Source: Crotophaga sulcirostris | Lineage: Eukaryota > Chordata > Aves > Cuculiformes > Crotophagidae | Direction of reading: 5' to 3' | DNA: 64,000 nt | Assembly: GCA_013397455.1 (NCBI GenBank) | Contig: VYZB01000214.1 | Span: 846,788 to 910,787 of the forward strand | Shown here: piece by piece, positions 59,232 to 64,000 of the stretch | Layout: every line of letters starts with the position of its first letter | Position numbering within the stretch: the stretch's first letter is position 1 | Made by a program: the position numbers and the translations under genes | The notes under the pieces: model-generated | What the model was told of the DNA's origin: nothing | What the model saw: only the letters and a program-made list of their open reading frames with translations | Databases searched by the model: none

Positions 59232-59489
59232 TTATCATAGAATCATAGAATCATGGAATGGACTGGGCTGGAAGGGACCTAAAGCCCATCCAGTCCCACC
59301 CCCTGCCATGGGCAGGGACACCTCCCACTGGATCAGGGGGCTCCAAGCCCCATCCAAACTGGCCTTGAACACCTCCAGGGATGGGGCAGCCACCACTGCT
59401 CTGGGCAACCTGGGCCAGGGCCTCCCCACCCTCACAGCAAAACATTTCTTCCTAAGATCTCATCTCAATCTCCCCTCTTTCAGCTGAAA
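59232..59489 (-). mobile_element. CR1 LINE fragment, group A
   Basis: TTATCATAGAATCATAGAATC gives three tail units. The copy is nearly consensus-like through CCTAAGATCTCATCTCAATC and stops after CCCCTCTTTCAGCTG. The minus frame reads RVGRPWPRLPRAVVAAPSLE. Confidence 0.97.
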
Positions 59490-60066
59490 TGGATGCTGGA
59501 TCTATACATGCTGGGCTGCCACCAGGATTCAGCTGCAGCTCCCAACTCCTCAACAGCAGATAACTGGCTGGACAAGTACATCTATAGAGATTTCCATGCG
59601 ACAAAGTAGTTTTTGCAATGAGATTTTTGCAATGTCTCACCTCATGAGGAAAATACTACAAAAAAAAAAAAAAAAAGATCATCATGCATTTTCTAGGTCA
59701 AATCCTCAAAACCCACAACTTGAACTTCCCAGCCTGTGGCCTCCTTTGGGAGCCCACCCCCATTAGCCTTTCCCTGCAAAGCAGCCCATTGCGGAGCACT
59801 CAGCACACACCACCAGCAAAAGCATCTTTTCCCTGGACTATTTCTTGGAATCTCCAGGACCACAGGGTGACCACCACACATGGTGTTGATAAGGTTGGGA
59901 CCCAGCTTGGCCCCTCTGTTTTGACAGCTCAGGCCAAGGCATCTACCACACATGCAGCTCAAACCACAGCTTTTTTTTTCTCTCCTCAGAAGAAAAGGCA
60001 GCTCCAGAGGGCTCATCTGCTGTGATAATAAAAGAGCAATCTTTCCTCTTTTCCCTTTTTTGCATA
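59490..60066. other. unique stretch with an 18-A run
   Basis: The run of 18 A at 59660-59677 is not attached to a recognisable SINE or processed gene copy. The rest is ordinary unique sequence. Confidence 0.5.
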
Positions 60067-60166
60067 TAATCATGGAATGGTTTCAGTTGGAAGGGACCTT
60101 AAAGATCATCAGGTTCTAACCCCCCTGCCATGTGCAGGGACACCTCCCACTGGATCAGGGTGCTCA
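60067..60166 (-). mobile_element. short CR1 fragment, group A-like
   Basis: AATCATGGAATGGTTTCAG, then TTGGAAGGGACCTTAAAGATC and CTCCCACTGGATCAGGG are readable. Homology ends at GTGCTCAAAG, after only 100 bases. Confidence 0.92.
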
Positions 60167-60888
60167 AAGTCTAAGAGTAAATCACAAAGACTCCACTGAG
60201 AACTCTCAGCCACACAAGTGGGGTGCCAGAACTGGGACAAGCATTGCAACACCACTGCTGGGCTTCCTTGTGCTTACAAACCCCCTATGTCCCCCATATC
60301 CCCACCATGGCTGAGCCAGGGGCTCTGCTCCAGACTTCATCCAAATTCCTGCCCTCAGCAGACTAACTTGCCGAATTAGATGTGCGATCTCACCAGCAAG
60401 CGGTTCTGACAATTGTTACAGGACGCCGTGCTCTTAAGGGGTGAGTAAGGTGTACAGGAAGGAAGACTGATACAATAGACAATGCAGTTCAATGGCACTT
60501 CTGAACGATACAGCATGGCTCTCATTTGTGAGAAACCTGCTAATTACCCCTTGTCAGGGAGATCCCCTTGTCCCACCAGCCGCGGTGCTCTTGCTGGCGT
60601 TGAGCATGTCTGTCTGCTGCTTTAAGGAGCACCAGCTCCACGCTGTCACCAACGCTTCCAAACCGACCGGCAAACAAATGTTGACAAAGTACTCCCTGAC
60701 ATCCACATTCAGAATCCGCAAAATTCCTTCTTTGTATATCTGCTTGCAAGGGACAAACCCCAGTGAGCCCTGACAGCCCCAGCTTGCGAGGGTGACGGCC
60801 AGCGGGAGGGACAGGCAGTGGGGTTGGACGGTGCGCTCTTGCGCAGCGAAGATTTTTGTACCCCCCTCTCCAGGAGGAAGGGAGCACA
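60167..60888. other. unique stretch, CpG-raised in the second half
   Basis: No gene was recognised. The right half is the candidate element at 60410-60860, which abuts the CR1 copy at 60889. Confidence 0.45.
60410..60860. promoter_or_regulatory. candidate conserved or exon-like element
   Basis: CpG pairs are frequent (AGCCGCGG, AACCGACCGGC, GACGGTGCGC). TAATTA lies at 60541-60546 and TGCGC-TCTT-GCGCA is a perfect small hairpin (60832-60845). Open frames exist on both strands, for example minus CKQIYKEGILRILNVDVREY, but I recognise no family and no splice sites. A regulatory element or non-coding exon is as likely as coding sequence. Confidence 0.25.
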
Positions 60889-61167
60889 CCAGGCGATCAG
60901 TGGCAGAACTAGAGGACATGGACTCAACCTTCATCAGGGGAGGTTTAGGCTTGATATTACGAAGAAATTCTTCCCTGAAAGGGCGATTGGCCATGGGAAT
61001 GCGCTGCCCAGGGAGGTGGTGGAGTCACAGACCCTGGAGGTGTTTAAGAGGAGATTGGCTGAGGCACTCAGTGCCAGAGTTTAGATGCTGGGTTGGTGTT
61101 GGTGTTGGGTTATAGGTTGGACTCGATGATCTCAGAGGTCCTTTCCAACCTTGTAATACTGTGATAT
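60889..61167 (+). mobile_element. CR1 LINE fragment, group B, open ORF2 end
   Basis: It starts at AGGCGATCAGTGGCAGAAC, the same CR1 position as the copy at 38540. The frame is open to the natural stop, with [20 protein letters not shown] and [16 protein letters not shown]. It ends in CTTGTAATACTGTGATA with barely two tail units. Confidence 0.97.
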
Positions 61168-61939
61168 CACACACGTACTTGGGAGCCTTTGGTTCACTTT
61201 GACACTGTCACCAACCTTCCTTGTGGTCTCGGTTGGGTCATTTTGCCCCTTACACCACAATTAGACTGCGCAGGATGGACAAGGGGAAAAAAACCTCCCA
61301 TTTTCAACAAGGAACACTGTCACATCAGGGAGAAGCTGAAATAATCACCAGGTTCTGAATGATCCATCGCATCCCGTCCCCCACGGCTGGCCGAGGTGGG
61401 CTCTGCGGTGGGTCCCGGGCAGACGTCTGCGATTGCAGAGCCTGACTGCAGCCCAGGGGCACGCCCAGACCACCACGCTCTGCTTCAAGGATGTGGGGGC
61501 AAAGCTGTCCCTGGGGAAACGGCAGAGGAATGCGGTGTGGGCTTATTGCAAGCAAATGCTCTGAGGGAGGACTGGGCAGGGTCAGCCCCTGAGCCTGGGA
61601 CCTGCTGGGGGATCAGGGCGAGCACTGCTGACTTTTCACCAACCGTCCTGCAAGGGGATGCTGGCAGCCCAGTGCTGGTGCTGAGCCCAGCACCAACCTC
61701 TGCAGCCCGAATGGCCTTCCCTCCGACCTCCACACCGGGCAGGCCTTTTGCAAAACCACTGCCAGCCAGGATGTCCCCACCAGGGTGATGCATGTCCCAG
61801 ACCTGAGCATTTCTGCAACCACACAAGAAATTCCTCACTGTGCTGCTCTCACCATGCCTCTGAGCTTGCAAAAAAATCCCACCCATGTTCACCAACCATG
61901 CCCTGGGGTGCATCCAGCACAGCATTCCCAACTGATCAA
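61168..61939. other. GC-rich unique stretch
   Basis: About 770 bases. CpG is raised near 61375-61440. Frames of 130 (plus) and 262 (minus) codons cross it; the minus one continues antisense into CR1. No family was recognised. Confidence 0.45.
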
Positions 61940-62467
61940 GGGGGGGAGACTGTCCCGTTCTGCTCCGGACTGGGGCAGCCCCACCGTGGGCTATGGATGC
62001 AGTTTTGAGCATCACAGGATAGAAAGGATCTAAAGCCAGAGGAGGGCACGGAGTTGGGGAAGGGTTTAGAGGCGAAGTGTGTGAGGAGCAGCTGAAGTGA
62101 TTTGGTCTGTTCAGCCTGGAGAAGAGGAGACTGAGGGGAGACCTCATCACGCTCTGCTGCTTCCTCACCAGGGGAGGAGGAGGAGCAGGTGCTGATCTCT
62201 TCTCTCTGGTGACGAAGGACAGGACCCGAGGGAATGGCAGGAAGATGTGCCAGGGGAGGGTTAGGTTGGACATTAGGAAAAGGTTCTTCCCCCAGAGGGT
62301 GGTGGAGCACTGGAACAGCTCCCCAGGGAAGCAGTCACAGATTGATGATATTCCAGCAGCATTTGGCCAAGGCCCTCAACCGCATGGTGTGAATGTTGGG
62401 GTTGTCCTGTGCAGGGACAGGAGCTGGACTCGATCATCCCTTCCAAATTAAGACATTCTATGATTCT
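61940..62467 (+). mobile_element. CR1 LINE fragment, group D, ~530 bp
   Basis: It starts at AGGGGGGGAGACTGTCCCG and includes TTCAGCCTGGAGAAGAGG and AGGTTAGGTTGGACATTAGG. GTTGGGGTTGTCCTGTGC and GAGCTGGACTCGATCATCC follow, and the tail is ATTCTATGATTCT. It has the same subfamily signature as 31218-31480. The plus frame reads [20 protein letters not shown] and [16 protein letters not shown]. Confidence 0.95.
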
Positions 62468-64000
62468 CCTTTTAAGAGCCCAAATCCCCATCACACCCTT
62501 CCCCTTTGGGTGCCTCCACCTCCTTCAATACTGCAGGAAAGCCGAAAGCCTGCAAACACAGAGAACAAGGCCAGAGGCAGCTGCAGCAGTTATTCGATCG
62601 CCATGAACCCTCCAAAGATCTCCCAGCTCGGTGGTGCCTCTGTCCTGCTCCCCTTTCTGCTCCCACTGGCTGAGGGAGACAGTCCAACTTTCCCATCACG
62701 GCACCCCATAATCTAGTTTCTTGGACACAAATTAGTCACCACCAGAACTATGTTAATTAGTGACCAATTAATTTTTCAGCTCACTGGTTGAGCAAGAAGA
62801 AACAAATGTTTGTTTTGTAGGCAGTAGAAATTTGTTTCACCTGAACTAAAGCATTTCATTCTCATTTCTCGAAGTTATTTGGAGATGACATTTCAAACAG
62901 AAATGTCAGTTTGGAATAAAACACTCCATAAAAAGTTGAAATGAAGCATTTCGACTTTATGAAATTTTGTTTCTCCCCCATGTGAAGGTGAATGTGTAGG
63001 AGATGATTTGATGAATTTGACCTGAATGGAAGAATTAGTTCAGCTGACCAAGCACTCATTTTTTTGGAAAACACTTACATCCCACAAAGTTATCAGTTAT
63101 GCCTTGCTGGTAAATGTAGAATTGGTGTTCAGAGCTGTTGAGGAAGAACTGAACATCACTGCAAGGAACCAACTGCTCCTCTGCACGCTCATCTGGGCAT
63201 ATTTGCTGGCATATAGATGTGCACATCCTTGCCTGGCAGGCAGAACTGGGATACGCTGTGCCCACTGCCAGCACCACTGGAGCAGCTTTTGCCACTGAAA
63301 CAAGGGCTTGAGCTCTTCTGAAGCCAGAAGATTGCTCCAAGTGAGCACTAGCCACAGTGTTCCTGACTGCTAGGACTTTGTTGAAATATTTACCCAAGGC
63401 TTATCCAGGCAGGTCTTTTTGCTGTGACTAGCAAACAGGTTAAAAATCTGCTTTTTTTCTCCCCTAACTGCACACGTCTGCGAAAGCCTTCATCCTGCTG
63501 CCACCAGCTTCTGCCCTGCCTGCAGGCAAGGAAAACTGGGTGGCAATTTGAAGGAAAATCCTTGGTTTTTTCATCTGATCCCCAAAAGGTGACATTTGGT
63601 AAGCACCAATAACAAAACAGCTGTCAGTGGGGAAGGATGAAATTGGAAAAGCAGAGAACATCCCAATTTTGTTCCTGTTGTGCCTAAATTTGTGAATTAG
63701 AAGCATTTTGGTGAGGTACAGTGCCTGCACGTGCCTCCCATGACCCTAAGCTCAGGGAAAGCTGCAGTACAACAAAGGGATTATTACAACTTCCATTATT
63801 TTTAGTGGCCTATTTTCTCTTAAAATTTCTTTCACTGCACTTGTCTTTTCCTGTTGCAGCTTGTCACACCGTTTCCCCTTAGCAAGGGAAAGCTGCTCTG
63901 AGCTCAATTCTGGAGCACAACACCCAGTGCATACACTATAACTGGCTTAAAGCAGCCCACCAAAAACTACACCTGCAGCATCGCCTGTAGCAAAGAGGTG
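62468..64000. other. unique stretch to the window end
   Basis: About 1.5 kb. The part at 62715-62800 carries two near-inverted AATTAGTCACC / TTAATTAGTGACC motifs and is AT-rich. The GAAATG/CATTTC block is listed separately. No exon was recognised to the window edge. Confidence 0.45.
62862..62975. repeat. degenerate GAAATG/CATTTC block with hairpins
   Basis: About seven GAAAT or ATTTC cores occur in 110 bases. TGACATTTC-aaaca-GAAATGTCA (62886-62908) is a perfect 9-bp inverted repeat and GAAATG-aag-CATTTC (62938-62952) a perfect 6-bp one. It may be a worn piece of an old, quasi-periodic amniote repeat. I cannot name the family. Confidence 0.4.

Noticed and set aside
59660..59677. Poly-A tail of a processed pseudogene
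   Set aside because: No gene-like sequence or target duplication flanks the 18-A run.
61485..62273. 262-codon minus-strand frame
   Set aside because: Its start-proximal part is antisense to the CR1 copy at 61940-62467 and the rest is GC-rich unique DNA without family features.
1..64000. A new multi-gene system (defence, biosynthesis, mobile cluster)
   Set aside because: The window is vertebrate non-coding DNA dominated by CR1. No operon-like or clustered genes exist, and nothing supports such a claim.

Overview
This window looks like non-coding DNA from a bird genome. The main evidence is at least 33 fragments of the CR1 (chicken repeat 1) LINE. Most carry the diagnostic CR1 3' end: a tail of short tandem 8-mers (ATTCTATG or ATACTGTG) just after a stretch reading TTCCAACCC. 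No L1 or Alu-like elements are visible, and I see one avian-type solo LTR. CR1 covers roughly 12 kb, about 19% of the window by hand addition. That is above the usual figure for songbirds or chicken and would fit a CR1-rich lineage such as woodpeckers or hornbills, but this is inference and no species can be named.

I found no convincing protein-coding exon, tRNA, rRNA or CRISPR array. The long open frames are frames of CR1 itself, antisense shadows of CR1, frames running through the N gap, or chance frames. The only coding signal I trust is the decayed C-terminal end of the CR1 reverse-transcriptase ORF (ORF2).

For brevity I sort the CR1 copies into four groups by what I can read; these are not database names. 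Group A has the ATTCTATG tail and a 3' end containing ATGGTTTGGGTTGGAAGG (minus-strand reading). Group B has the ATACTGTG tail and GTTGGACTCGATGATCTC, and looks youngest because five of six readable copies keep an open ORF2 end. Group C carries AGAGGAAATGGCCTCAAG-type sequence and TGTAGATGTGGCAC. Group D carries GTTGGGGTTGTCCTGTGC. Sixteen copies lie on + and seventeen on -.

Layout: 1-4.7 kb has four CR1 copies and a CpG-rich, octamer-bearing block. 4.7-12.4 kb is free of CR1 and holds regulatory-looking AT-rich blocks. 12.4-38.8 kb is CR1-dense and includes a 495-base N gap inside a group B copy. 38.8-47.4 kb is again free of CR1 and keeps older fossils: a MIR-like piece, a pair of divergent tRNA-like modules and a perfect 22-bp inverted repeat. 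47.4-62.5 kb is CR1-dense and has a solo LTR with a 4-bp target-site duplication. 62.5-64 kb is unique sequence with a low-complexity hairpin block.

No set of genes works together here. The most plausible function is long-range regulation from conserved non-coding elements, suggested by homeodomain, SOX, POU and nuclear-receptor-type motifs in AT-rich or locally CpG-rich blocks. That needs cross-species alignment to confirm. I did not find evidence for a new biological system.
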